In this document: in pieces, positions 44,300-55,389 of the stretch
Numbering within the stretch: position 1 is the stretch's first letter
How the letters are laid out: each line of letters starts with the position of its first letter
Source: Galeruca laticollis
Taxonomy: Eukaryota; Arthropoda; Insecta; Coleoptera; Chrysomelidae
Direction of reading: 5' to 3'
Length of the DNA stretch: 64,000 nt
Assembly: GCA_963921935.1 (NCBI GenBank)
Contig: OY998176.1
Span: 49,687,813 to 49,751,812, forward strand
Notes under the pieces: generated by a model
The model's input: only the letters and a program-made list of their open reading frames with translations
The model's database searches: none
What the model was told of the DNA's origin: nothing
Program-made: the position numbers and the translations under genes

Positions 44300-44905
44300 T
44301 TCAAAAAGGTTTCTATTCTCATTAGAGATCTTCTTATTATATTGGTGAAATTAACCCTTGGTATTTTCAAATATGAGATACTATGTGAATTTCCAAAATC
44401 TCTTTGTAAAAGATATATTCCTCTATCACCAACAACTTAGAATTTTATTTCATCAAATAATATAGTAATTAATATCGATTCCATCACAATGAAACAGTAA
44501 TTAATATGCATCCACTTACCTGAACTCTTCATAATCAATTAAACTTTCCACAATCCCGAAAAAAACAATAATAATAATATGTCGATAATTTATGTGTCCT
44601 AAAATTTGCAGTTGGCATGCAATCACCTTCACAAAAGCAATGACCAATAAGGGGATAAATCAAGGGTATTTTCTAATCTTAAAGTAAAACAAACAAAAAT
44701 TCAAAGGACCGCCTGTCGGTCGTCCAAAGCTAAGACCGTTCTTTTAATCCTCTTATAATGTTTAACGCCGCCTATAATGTGGTGCACATCGGTTTGTTTA
44801 AAGCGTTCCTTGATATAATGAATTCTATTGTAAGGATTATATTTTAAAATATATTTAGAAATAACCAATTACTTATCACCTATAAAACACCTAATAATTC
44901 TTGAA
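44300..44905. other. no gene recognised
   Basis: Within the 4.28-kb element. The minus-strand reading (RGIYLLQRDFGNSHSISYLK, IPRVNFTNIIRR) runs into the tandem duplication and may be part of the same decayed protein, but no family can be named. Confidence 0.4.
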
Positions 44906-44908
44906 ATA

Positions 44909-46122
44909 CACTACTCCAAGAATTTAACGCACCACCAAAAAATAACCAAAAGTTTAAAGTAAATTTTTGTCTAAACTGCTTGTCCGATTTGAATGATTTT
45001 TTTTTTTGAATGACAGGTTGGCACTTCCAGAGAGTTAGTGTACTACTGTATTTGCATAAAAACTTATTTTTGTATAAATACGGGGTGTTGCAATGATAAC
45101 CTGATTTTTTCATAAAATTTGTAACACCCTGTGGAGTTCAACAGTAACAATATCAACTTAAAATTGAAATCAAACTGTAGCTTTATCTTTTTGTAACATT
45201 TTGTTTTTTGATTTACTCTATTATCTTGGCCACATCAAGAGAAAATCATTTTTATAGCATAACATGTTTTTTATTAATATTTATTATTCAACTTTAACAA
45301 CGAAAAACAAAGAAACAAAACGTAAAAAAAAGTCAGTAGCGAGTATTTCCAGCAATTCTAGGTCTCAAATTGTGTTCTCGTAGTCGCTGACGGTCCTGAT
45401 TAGGAGTTGTTATTCGATTCCTTCCTTGTCCCGGTCTGTGACCATGACTTCCAGTGTCTCTATATCTTTGTGTAACTTGTGAAACAGTTGTATGGTATAC
45501 ATTAAATCGTCTACCAAATCTTCGGTAATTCCAGCCTTCCTCGAACAATATTAAAGCTTGAGCACATTCTTCGCCTGTAAGATTTCGTGTTTCATGTTGC
45601 ATATTAATTAAAATAAAGGTTCTTACAAAAAAAACGTAAGGACTAACACTAAAAATACACTTCTATGAAATGCTTTTTGACACCTGTATTTAGCTAATGA
45701 CAATTTACTGTAACTTATTGTTTTTCATAGCCTGCTACTCACTTTTATTAATTATTTAATAAAAATCATGTTATGCTATAAAATTGATTTTTTCTTGTTG
45801 TGGCCAAGATAATAGAGTAAATCAAAAAACAAATTGTTACAAAAAGATAAAGCTACAGTTTGATTTTAATTTTAAGTTGATATTGTTACTGTTGAACTCC
45901 ACAGGGTGTTACAAATTTTATGAAAAAATCAGGTTATCATTGCAACACCCCGTATTTATACAAAAATAAGTTTGTATGCAAATACAGTAGTACACTAACT
46001 GTCTGGAAGTGTCAACCTGTCATTAAAAAAAAATTCATTCAAATCGGACAAGTAGTTTAGACAAAAATTTACTTTAAACTTTTCGTTATTTTTTGGTGGT
46101 GCGTTAAATTCTTGGAGTAGTG
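44909..46122. mobile_element. Tc1-type element with ~370-bp TIRs, internally deleted
   Basis: Ends CACTACTCCAAGAATTTAAC are inverted copies flanked by TA (44907-44908, 46123-46124). The arms match over roughly 370 bp (44909-45275 and 45760-46122). Only the N-terminal part of a transposase remains between them. It is nested in the 4.28-kb element. Confidence 0.88.
45333..45602 (-). pseudogene. Tc1-type transposase N-terminal DNA-binding region
   Basis: An 89-residue ORF with two helix-turn-helix units: LTGEECAQALILFEEGWNYR and FGRRFNVYHTTVSQVTQRYR, then the GRPR-like linker GHRPGQGRNRITTPNQD. This is the paired-like DNA-binding part of Tc1 transposases. The catalytic domain is deleted, so the product could at most bind TIRs. 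The frame itself is open from ATG to stop. Confidence 0.75.
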
Positions 46123-47089
46123 TATAATCACATTCAGACCCTCTATTTATTTGATTTGTTTCAATTATTTCTCGACCTTCAAATATTATCAACAATAATA
46201 AACTTATGATGTTTATCAAACAATTGTGACGAATGTGAAGGTAAATATTCTTGTGAGTGTTGGTGATTCATTACATAGACACAAATAATAAAACAGATTT
46301 TACAAATATTGAAATTTTTTGGATATGTGAAAATAATAATTTTAAAAGATGTTTTTTTGAAGTATTATATACTGTCATACTCCAGGATTACCAAAAAAAC
46401 CACAATTCAGATCTCAGGTATAAATTCTACCAGCCTTTTAAATTTCAAGTCCTTTCAGATTTAAACTGTAAAAGAAACAGAATAGTTTCAAATACTCATT
46501 TGGAATAATAGTCAAAGAAATGATCATTTAGCTTCAGAGTTGAACATAATAATTTTTTACCTACAAACATTGCAATGAAATATAGAAATAAAGCTGTGTG
46601 AACAATAAACACTTCTTCACGATCCGCTCATTTTACTTCTCCCACCTTAAAGATACTTTCTCTGGATACAATTTAATCGCTCATATCTCTAACAACATTG
46701 CCTACTCGAAAATAAGGAAATTACGACCCTGTCATATAGATTGGTCTATTTTGGAGGGTATTGAAATTTTATTTAATAGTTCTACTATGATTGAATAGAT
46801 GGCAACGTGGAAAACCGAAAATCCGCCATATTTCACTGAGTTTCAGTAGCGCTGCATATGAATGAGTAAGGGAACTGAGGCTTTCGGTGGCTTCATAGTT
46901 TTACATGGTGGTGGTACATCTTATTGTGTATATAATCAAGGGTATTACATCACCTGTTACCATTCGTAGAGAAGTTTACAACACTTTATTTTCACCCTCC
47001 AAATTTTATTAATGTAAGTGTATCCGTTCAAAAGATACGAGGGGGGGAGGGGACTTTTGAATAGCACTGTATATAATTTGTAACCTTTC

Positions 47090-48330
47090 ATAACTTAACG
47101 AAACATTTTCATTTTCCGGAAACAGTTATATTTCATGAGCAACATATTGGAGTTGTTAGAACAAAAATGTTCATGCGATCTTATTGTTAGTGGCCACGTA
47201 TTAATGAGGCTGTTAAAGCTTTTATAAGCTCTTATGAAACACATCAAGAAACTCAAAGTTTTACAAGTAGTAGTGTACTTCTCACTTGGCCTTGTGCGCC
47301 TAGTAGTTTTTATAGGGTTAATATTGATTTTTTAAGAACTTTATTTTGGTTTTCATGATTTTGGTTGATGGTAAGTCTAAATGGACTGAAGTAAAGCTTG
47401 TGAGGGATGGAACTAATATAAGAGAAACTACTGTGACTCTTAAACAGATTTCTTAAGTGATTGGTTTGCCAGCTGAACTAGTATCAAATAACGGACCTCC
47501 ATTCAATAATTTTGAGTTTACTGCATTCTGTCAGGCTAATGGAATAATATTTCTAAGAATTCCACCCCAACATCCTGATAGTAATGGCATTGGTGAGAAA
47601 AATTTACAGTTAATAAAAATGGTTTGGTACATTCTTTGTTTATAGAGGGGGAAAAAGAGATGAGCACAATTTCAATTCTAAATAGATTGGAAAACATATT
47701 CTTTGTACATTATAATACACCCTCTAAGGTAAACTGGCTTGTCACCAGCTGAATCTGTTTTTAAGTGTCGTCCTCATACTAGGTATGATTTGCTGAAGCC
47801 TTGGTCTAATAAGCAGATACCTGTGAACTCTGATATTACTGATTTAAAATTGTATTGTGAAAATCAATATGTTTAAGTAAAAAATAAGTACACTCACTTG
47901 TGGCAAAAAGGTAAAATCGTAAGATACATCAGTTACTGTACTTATCTAGTTAACTTTGGAGGTGTTCTTAGGCTTTCTCATTTGAATGTTATTCGACAGT
48001 GTAAAGCGGGATCTTCTGAAAATATATCACAAGAAATAGCCACCACTCCTTTACCAATTGTCTCAGATTCCCAAATATGTCAGAATATAACCAATATTGT
48101 TCCCATGATAATATAAATATAAGTCAACCAGCCGTTGTTGAGGTACCAGAGTCCGTGAGTTCTACAGTTGGTAAATTGCCTAAGTCAGATAACCAAAACA
48201 CAGTATTGATTACTGATACTCCAAGTGACTTTGGTACCGCTTCATCTTCCGGATATACATCAAGGTTTGGTCGAATTATTAAGGTTCTTCAGAAATTAGA
48301 TATATCAGCTTAAAAGGGGAAGAAAATGAT
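47090..48330 (+). pseudogene. gypsy-type integrase relic
   Basis: In shifting frames: zinc-binding segment and core (RTKMFMRSYCWWPRINEAVK), then SKWTEVKLVRDG, IGLPAELVSNNGPPFNNFEF (the usual Asp of SDNG is Asn here), PPQHPDSNGIGEKNLQLIK with the catalytic Glu, and the C-terminal tail to 48313. This is the 3' part of a Ty3/gypsy pol; reverse transcriptase is missing. Several frameshifts are visible and no LTR was identified. Confidence 0.75.
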
Positions 48331-48489
48331 AAGTTCTAGTTTCTAATGTAAATTATCGAACGCAACTAGGGAATGTTAACGTCGTATGTCATTAGAGATA
48401 GCCACTAAAAATATATGTAGTTGTGTTAGATACTACTCCCTTTACTAGTAGTTTAAAAAATTTACTTTTAATAAATGTTTACCAATATG

Positions 48490-50110
48490 TCTAAGTGTTT
48501 AGTGTTTTGAATGAAGGTGCTGTTATATTAAAAACCAACGATTTTATTCAGGCAAGCAAGTTTGAGACCCTTAAAAAAGACCCAACTAATAAATTTCAGA
48601 AAGAAATAAAATTAGCTGTAGATAACGCTAAATCAATAATTACCGATAAAGAAAAATATATATTATTTTTACCCAATCCGCAACACTCTGAACTTTATTC
48701 ATTAATTAAACTCCATAGAGAGGGGTACCAATCAGACCAGTTGTTTCTTATTTCACAGCACCTTCATTCAAATATCAAAGATTCTCATAGATGTCATTTC
48801 TAAATATTGTTCATTCAAACCACGATTTTCAATTAAAAACTCAACGGAATTAATTAATAATATGCAAGGTATAATACTACCCCATAAATCTAAATTCATA
48901 TCGTTCGATGTAACAAATCTATTCCCTAGTATACCTCCTAAAGAGACTATAACTCTTGTTGATTACTTGTTCACATACAATAATGTTAATCCTATAATTC
49001 ACTCTGATATCATTACTTTATTAAAAGTGTGTTGAATCAAAATTTTTTTCATTTCAATGGAGAGGTTTATAGCAGCAAAGACGGTTTGATTATGGGTAAC
49101 CCCCTCAGCCCCCTACTAGCAGAAATTTTCATGGATAATATAGAAAAAATAATTCATGACACCCCCTTAGTAAAAAACTTATGTACTGGCACCGACATGT
49201 GGGCGACATTTTAGCTAGCTTCATAGGTACAAATAGACAATTAGAGAGCTTCATTACTTACATAAACTCAATTCACAATAATATCAAATTTACCGTAGAG
49301 CTTGAACAAAATAAGTTTTCAAACTTTTTAGACCTTACAATTTCAAATATAAATAATAAACATGATTTTTCTATATTTCATAAATCATCACATACAGATA
49401 TAACAATTCATAATAGTTCGGTACGCCCATTCAGTCATAAACTAGTATGATACACAGACTCTCAACAGTCCCATTAAATATTAATAATTATAACAAAGAA
49501 TTAAATATCATAAAACAAATAGCAGTTAATAATAATTACGATCCAAATTTAATAGACAATATCATAAATAAAAAGATAAAAAAAAGACTTTAGAACAAGT
49601 ATTCCATTCTGATAAAAATAATAATAAACAATTTAAAAGCTTAACATAGTTTGGAACACCATCCTTAAAAATTAAATCATTTTTAGAAACTTTAGACATG
49701 AATATTTCCTTTAAAACTGATTACAATTTATCCAAACTCATTAAAAATAATAAATCTAAATCTTCAAAATTAAACAAATCAGGAGTTTATAAATTAAAAC
49801 GTGTTAATGACAACTGTGACAAAATTTATATCGGTAGAACTTTTAGAAATTTTAAAACTAGAATTTCGGAACACAAACGTTGCTATGACAACAAAAAATT
49901 AGATTCTAACTATTCAAATCATTTATTAGAAAACCAACACATTTTCGACCTAAATTTTAAAATTCTCCATGTAGTCGGTAAATCATTTAGTTTAAATTTA
50001 TTAGAGGCCCTTGAGATTAACAAAAATAAATATTCAGGTAATCTTCTTAACGACCAAATCGATATCAATCACTCTCCTTTATTAAACCTTTTTACCTAGA
50101 AGATAGCTTA
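48490..50110 (+). pseudogene. Penelope-like element of a second family (PLE-C), decayed
   Basis: The N-terminal part at 48495-48803 (NEGAVILKTNDFIQASKF) is followed in other frames by RT blocks: SFDVTNLFPSIPPKET, DGLIMGNPLSPLLAEIF, and WHRHVGDILASF, where the catalytic YxDD has become HVGD. Then FSNFLDLTISNINNKHDF and the GIY-YIG nuclease at 49698-50099 (SGVYKLKRVNDNCDKIYIGR, ISEHKR). The loss of the catalytic Asp pair and several frameshifts make it inactive. It ends about 430 bp before the katanin exons. Confidence 0.85.
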
Positions 50111-50537
50111 GGAATGTTTGTGGTGAATGAATTTCCAGGTAATTTCTTTGTTGACATTAGTAAATAGAATTCTGTAGTTATGCACTGTATATATTAAAAC
50201 ATTTTTATATTATACCTTCATTCGTTTTGACAAAGCTACTGTGTTAGTGAAAGGTGTCAACCAGTTGAAATTGAACATTAGTTCAAATAAATGAAGTTTT
50301 AAACAAATTATATTGTTTTATTTCATCGTTGATATTAGTACCAACGTCGATAAATAGTTTGTTCAAACGCGATTCACGAGCATTTCATCAACGATATGTT
50401 TGGCGTTCTAGAAAAAACACGAGTTTGAATATATGAATATAATGCATTGTTTTCTTGGACATCTTGTATAATTGTATAATTGTTCAAGTTACCAATCATT
50501 AGTTTGTTGATATCACTTATTAAAAGACGGTACTCAC

Positions 50538-50612
50538 GTTTCGTATTTGCTCTGCAGCAAATCCAAGATTTTTGGTAATATCAGAACACAGAGATCCAAG
50601 TTCCATAACGAG
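50538..50612 (-). CDS. KATNB1: katanin p80 (KATNB1), con80 domain exon, downstream
   Basis: A 75-base exon lies between acceptor TTTTTCGTAG and donor GTGAGT. It joins in phase with the preceding exon (first base completes TA+C, Tyr) and encodes SLWNLDLCVLILPKILDLLQ then SKYET. Vertebrate katanin p80 has the matching block (SLWKLDLC...LLQSKYES) in its con80 domain, which binds the p60 AAA ATPase and targets microtubule severing. The remaining C-terminal exon or exons were not found lower in the window, so they lie beyond another repeat-filled intron or are too diverged to see. Confidence 0.92.
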
Positions 50613-50669
50613 CTACGAAAAATATAAGATATAATCAAATGAACTAAAACGTTGCCATTTACAACTTAC

Positions 50670-50911
50670 TATTTAGTATTAATGACACCTAAAACGTCTA
50701 CCAAAACCGCTATATCACCCATCGCTATTGCCGATTCTACAGCGGTCTTCATATCTCTACTCCTGTATTGATTGAGCACCAATTTCAAACTTCTTAACCT
50801 AGTATTTATAATATCCATTATGGGATCATGACCACGCATAATCACGCCTAGAACTTCTGCTTCCGACATGTCTGGCAGTTGCTGTTGGAAACCTGTTGAG
50901 CCGTAGTTTTT
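50670..50911 (-). CDS. KATNB1: katanin p80 (KATNB1), con80 domain exon
   Basis: A 242-base exon runs from acceptor TTTTTTTTAG (50912-50921) to donor GTAAGT (50664-50669). It begins in phase 0 with KNYGSTGFQQQLPDM and continues SEAEVLGVIMRGHDPIMDII, NTRLRSLKLVLNQYRSRDMK and AVESAIAMGDIAVLVDVLGV. This is the start of the con80 domain (HDxM...RxRxLxxVxxxWxxxDxKxAVxxAxxMxDxSVxVDxLxxxN in the family). The apparent stop after INTK is not used: the TA is the exon end. Only 57 bp of intron separates it from the next exon. Confidence 0.95.
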
Positions 50912-51118
50912 CTAAAAAAAAAACTACACTTAATTTACACCATTAAATTGATTGGGGTTCTAATGATGAAAGAAAAAAACCAGAGGATCATTTGGAGGTA
51001 TGAAAAACGGATAATACAATGAAACACTAAATACTTATCTAATACTACATAAACGGATATTGAAAGCGCCATTAACTAAATGACTACTAACAATTAAACT
51101 CTAACATTGTTGTGTACT

Positions 51119-54100
51119 CTGAGGGGTAAGTGATATGATTGTGTTATTTTATCTTTTGTGTTTATTGAATGACAAAAAGTCAGCTGACTGCGCTTCTGAT
51201 TTATTGGCATATTTTTGACAGATAAATAAATGGTTTCAGTTATATTTGCTCATACTTATTTCAATTAAATAGTAGTTTTAGTGGTGAGGAGGAAAAGAAA
51301 TGTCGGAAGAGGGAGATTTACAGGAACTTAAGAAGACACGAGCTGTAATTAAAAGCCAATTCACAAAGGCCAAAAGACATGCAGAAGGTAACCCTACATA
51401 AAATGAGCTTAGTGTCAAGCTAAATGCTATTGCAGAATACTGGCATCATTATAAACTATTTCAGGATAGTATCGATTCTCTAACTGATGAAAACGAGTTA
51501 GAGAACGAAATCGAATGTAGATGCTATGTTGAAGATGAATACTTACAACGTACAGCTAAATTACAAGACTTTATACAGAATCTAAAACCTGCTAGTTCAA
51601 TTACTATACCTTATTCATCTTACGATCAAACTGTTTGTACCTCCCATAGTTTTACGCCAGGCAGCATCAATTTTACTCCTCATAATCCTGATGAAACGAT
51701 TACAAATTTTATTAGAAGAATAGAGGTATTTCTACATCTAAAAGGTCAACTCATTGATGATAAAAGTAAGGTTTACACATTACTGCACGCCCTTACTCCC
51801 CAGTTGCACCAGCAGCTTTATGATATCTGTGCTCCTGAAAATCCATTGTCAAAAAACTATAATTAGTTAGTACATCTACTACAGGATTTTGTTGAACCAC
51901 AGCCAAGCCAATTTGCTCTAGAACACACATTTATTTCTAGAACACAACACGAACACGAATCTGTAAACGATTTTTCAGTAGCTCTCAAGAAAATGACGAT
52001 TAACTGCGACATTAATTGTGGATGTGGAAAGTCCATGGCAGAAATGTTTCTCAAATTACAGTTTGTTCGTGGGATTAATGACATGAACATTCGAATGAGA
52101 TTGCTTCAAGATCGAGAGAAACGCACATACCAAGATATAGTTAACATAGCTTCAGCTATAGAGTTGGCCAAGTCAGAAAGTATGAGTGTACATAATAAAA
52201 CTACCGAACCAGTTGGTTTAAATAAAATAAACACCCGAAATGTCAGTGACAGTAGGAATAACAAAACAAGGGACGACACGAATAGACAAACGCCTCTTAG
52301 CCCACAATCTTCAAGGTCAGGAATCGACAAACTAAGAGGCAAATGTTATAGATGTGGTTCACCTTCACACAGGGCTAATCAATGTCGACTTATAGATACA
52401 GAATGTCGAAAGTGTAGAAAAGTTGGACACATTGCAAGTGTACGTTTCCATAAAAAATCTCAACTATTGATACCCAAAAATGTAAGACAACATCAAACTG
52501 AAAAAGGATCTGAAAATAGTGAAAACGAATATGAAATCAACTTTCTTAGTGACAAGTGCAATGACAAATTTATGGTTGAGATTAGCATAGAAGGAAAGCC
52601 TGTACCCATGGAATTAGATACGGGAGCAGCCCTTAGTACAATGTCTTACAGTGAGTTTAAAAAACTGAATATACCTCTGAAAATTTTTTCAACAAATATT
52701 GAACTTCGTACTTATACTGGAGAAGCTATCAAACCAAGAGCGATCACATTTGCCAAATGCATGTACAAGACACAGACATTTGTGGGAAAACTGTATCTTA
52801 TTGATCAAAATGTAGATGCAATATTCGGAAGGGACTGGCTACGAGAGGTCAGGTTAGACTGGGGTGAAATCAAAAGTCTGAAAACAACTCATTCGTCAAA
52901 TCTGACAAACATTTTAAGTGAATTTAGTGATATCTTTGATAAAAAAATCCGCCTTATGTTTGGGGTAAAAGTAGCACCTTCTCTTTGGCAACAGTTTATG
53001 GACAATACCTTACAAGGAATAGAGGAAATACAATGCTTCTTTGAAGACATTATATTCCAGGGTAAAACGTCTGACGAATTAATGACAAAATTACATATCG
53101 TCCTACAACGCTTAAGAAACACCCACCTAAGACTGAACCAGGATAAGTGCAAATTATTTCAAACCAGTATACAGTATCTAGGACACGTTATTGATGCTCA
53201 GGGCCTCTACAAAACAAAAGATAAAGTAGCATCCATCATAAACAGTAAGAAACTAGAGAATATTAATGAACTTTGGAAATTCCTTGGTCTAGCAAACTAT
53301 TATAATAAATTCATAAAAAACTTAGCCACGATCCTTCATCCACTCAACAATCTACTTCAAAAGGACAAACCGTATATATGGACATCCAAATGTGAAGAAA
53401 GTTTCCAAAGGGTAAAATCAGAGATAGCAAGTGATAATGTTCTCATTCACTACAACCCAGATTTGCCCTTAGTACTTGCAACCGACGCATCCCCAGTAGG
53501 TCTTAGAGCTCTAATTTCCCATTGTTACAGTGATGGAAGTGAAAGACCAATTAGTTCTCTCCCAGCAAAGAAGAAAATCATATGTGGTTAACTCCTCGAG
53601 GTCCGTGGGAGAGAATCCATATTGACTTTGCAGGACCAATGCAAGGACAATGGTACTTTATTGTTGTTGACGCATTTACTAAGTGGGTTGAAGTAATTCC
53701 CACCAAAAACAGTTCTTCAGATTGGTGCGTGAGAGAACTCAGAAAAATGTTTGCTACATTTGGCCTTCCATTGGTTTTAGTTTCAGACAATGGAAGCCAA
53801 TTTACATCGGGCACGTTTCGACAGTTTTTATGTGCAAATGGTGTAGCACACAAAACTACAGCACCATACCACCCGTCATCGAACGGACAAGCGCAACGAT
53901 TCGTTCAGACAGTGAAAAAGTCACTTACAGCAATGAGAGAGGAGGGAGGAAAGCTAGACATCCAACTTTTTAGGCTCCTCATGCAGTTGCAACAAATCCA
54001 AAATACCACCGGTTCAAATGCATACCACTTAATGTACGAAAGGAAGATTCGAAATCACTTGAGCTTAATGCATCCCAAAATCGGTCAAGAAACAATGTAG

Positions 54101-54424
54101 GGGACAGAGTTCAAGCCGGAATTACACAAATCCAAAACATAAATGGGACTTTGGGAACATTGTAGAGAAAGAGAGTACTTTAATTTACAAGATTAGAATG
54201 GACGATGGAAGTATTTGGCGAAGACATATTGACCAGCTTCTGAAATGTGAAGTGTTCCAGTCCTAACAAATTAGAGGGGAGAGTTGATATGATTGTGTTA
54301 TTTTATCTTTTGTGTTTATTGAATGACAAAAAGTCAGCTGACAGCGCTTCTGATTTATTGGCATATTTTTGACAGATAAATAAATATTTGCTCGTACTTA
54401 TTTTAATTAAATAGTAGTTTTACA
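51119..54424 (+). mobile_element. Ty3/gypsy LTR retrotransposon with in-frame deletions
   Basis: LTR-like direct repeats of about 150 bp flank it: 51130-51280 and 54283-54424 share TGATATGATTGTGTTATTTT and AAAAAGTCAGCTGAC. A polypurine tract (AGAGGGGAGAG) precedes the right repeat. Gag starts at 51301 and a shortened pol ends at 54100. The exact LTR limits and target duplication are uncertain. It lies in the katanin intron, in the opposite orientation to the gene. Confidence 0.85.
51301..54100 (+). pseudogene. gypsy gag-pol, deleted
   Basis: Gag begins at the ATG at 51301 (MSEEGDLQELKKTRAVIKSQ) with stops at 51399 and 51863. A 532-codon frame (51993-53591) then holds two knuckles (CYRCGSPSHRANQC; the second, CRKCRKVGHIASV, lacks its last Cys), a protease (MELDTGAALSTMS), and an RT that starts only at FGVKVAPSLWQQFMDN, with FFEDIIFQG in place of YxDD. 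RNase H start (VLATDASPVGL) follows. The RT N-terminus, most of RNase H and the integrase zinc finger are missing, apparently by deletion. Integrase core at 53582-54100: RIHIDFAGP, VSDNGSQFTSG, PSSNGQAQRFVQT, where Gln stands near the catalytic Glu position. Not functional. Confidence 0.85.
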
Positions 54425-54429
54425 ACACA

Positions 54430-55385
54430 ATAGTAAGTTAAATTATCTTCATATCCGACTTGAGCACAGTTCGTCAAGTGATATGCGTAATGAAGATGAA
54501 ATGAATATACCATAAGAGAAGCATAATTGCAAAAGGTACCAAATCCGTACGACATCATTTTCAGATACACAATTTTTATGAAATGCATTTTTACCACCCG
54601 CATTACGTAGTAAAAGCTGACTTCAAAGTTACCCTCCACTTTTTTTGCCGAAATGCGCGTTTTCAAGCATCAGGACTCCAAATCAAAAGTTGTCTCGATT
54701 ATGTTGGTCTGTCTGTCTGTGCGCTCATTTTTGGCCAAACAACTGAGTCGATTGGCACCAAATTTGATTGACATATTCTTAAGCATAAAGAGTTGAAAAA
54801 CTTTTGGTAAAAATTGATCAACCCCTCTACATGGGGTGAGTGAAAGAAAATAAAAAATGCGAATATCTCTGTTGGGGGTTGTTTTTCGCATAAAGTGTAT
54901 ATAAATAAAATTATTCAGAGGGCCAATATGCATCACTTTTGTTTGAAACATTTTTCCATAAAACGATGCGTTTACGTTTTCACTTTAGGGGTGGGTTAAA
55001 TAGTGCGAATATGCGGGCCAAATTACACAAACGATGAATTAACTTTTAATTTTACGTGGAGTAATTTTTCGAAGTCGAGAGGGGGAGAGAGAAGTTCGAA
55101 AAGATTTTTGTTAGAAAGGGGATATATATTTAAAAAGTTGGGAATAGATTTTTGTTTTGGTTGCCCTAATATAGGATTAGTTTCCTCTGCAGGGCTGGAT
55201 TGGGGGTCGTGATGTGGCGTTCATAAATTGAGTTTGGTATTTTTGGAGGGTTGACTAAAAAACAGCAAGTGGTAAAAAAGTGTCTAGAACCGAGAGAAAA
55301 AAGTGTCTAGAAAGAAATTTTTTAAAACGTGTTGTTCAATACTCGATAATTTTTAATTTCTGTTTCCCAAACTAAAAATGTATGA
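54430..55385. other. repetitive non-coding stretch
   Basis: No gene was recognised. It contains GTCTGTCTGTCTGTG near 54706 and sequence typical of short interspersed repeats (AACTGAGTCGATTGGCACCA). Part of the katanin intron. Confidence 0.5.
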
Positions 55386-55389
55386 CATA

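Larger units (their letters stand above)
42666..46941. mobile_element. unclassified 4.28-kb element with 7-bp target duplication
   Basis: GTATTAC is present on both sides (42659-42665 and 46942-46948), where the opposite, intact arm of element C has the sequence once. The ends are imperfect inverted repeats: CCTTGAGTATAAACTCTAAT on the left against CCTTGATTATATACACAATA read from the right. Inside are a tandem duplication with a minus-strand ORF, another minus-strand ORF and a nested Tc1-type element. No DDE, THAP, BED or other transposase motif was recognised. A 7-bp (possibly 8-bp with one mismatch) duplication fits P, hAT or Dada-like groups, but no protein evidence supports any of them. 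Confidence 0.75.
41818..47072. mobile_element. DD41D mariner-type element C, interrupted by a nested element
   Basis: The ends are AGTGCTATTCAAAAGTCCCC inverted copies. The left arm covers 41818-42190. The right arm is in two pieces, 42399-42665 and 46942-47072, because a 4.28-kb element inserted at 42666. Only 0.2 kb of transposase sequence separates the arms, so this is a deletion derivative. As in element B, the arms include the complement of the last codons of the transposase. Confidence 0.85.
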
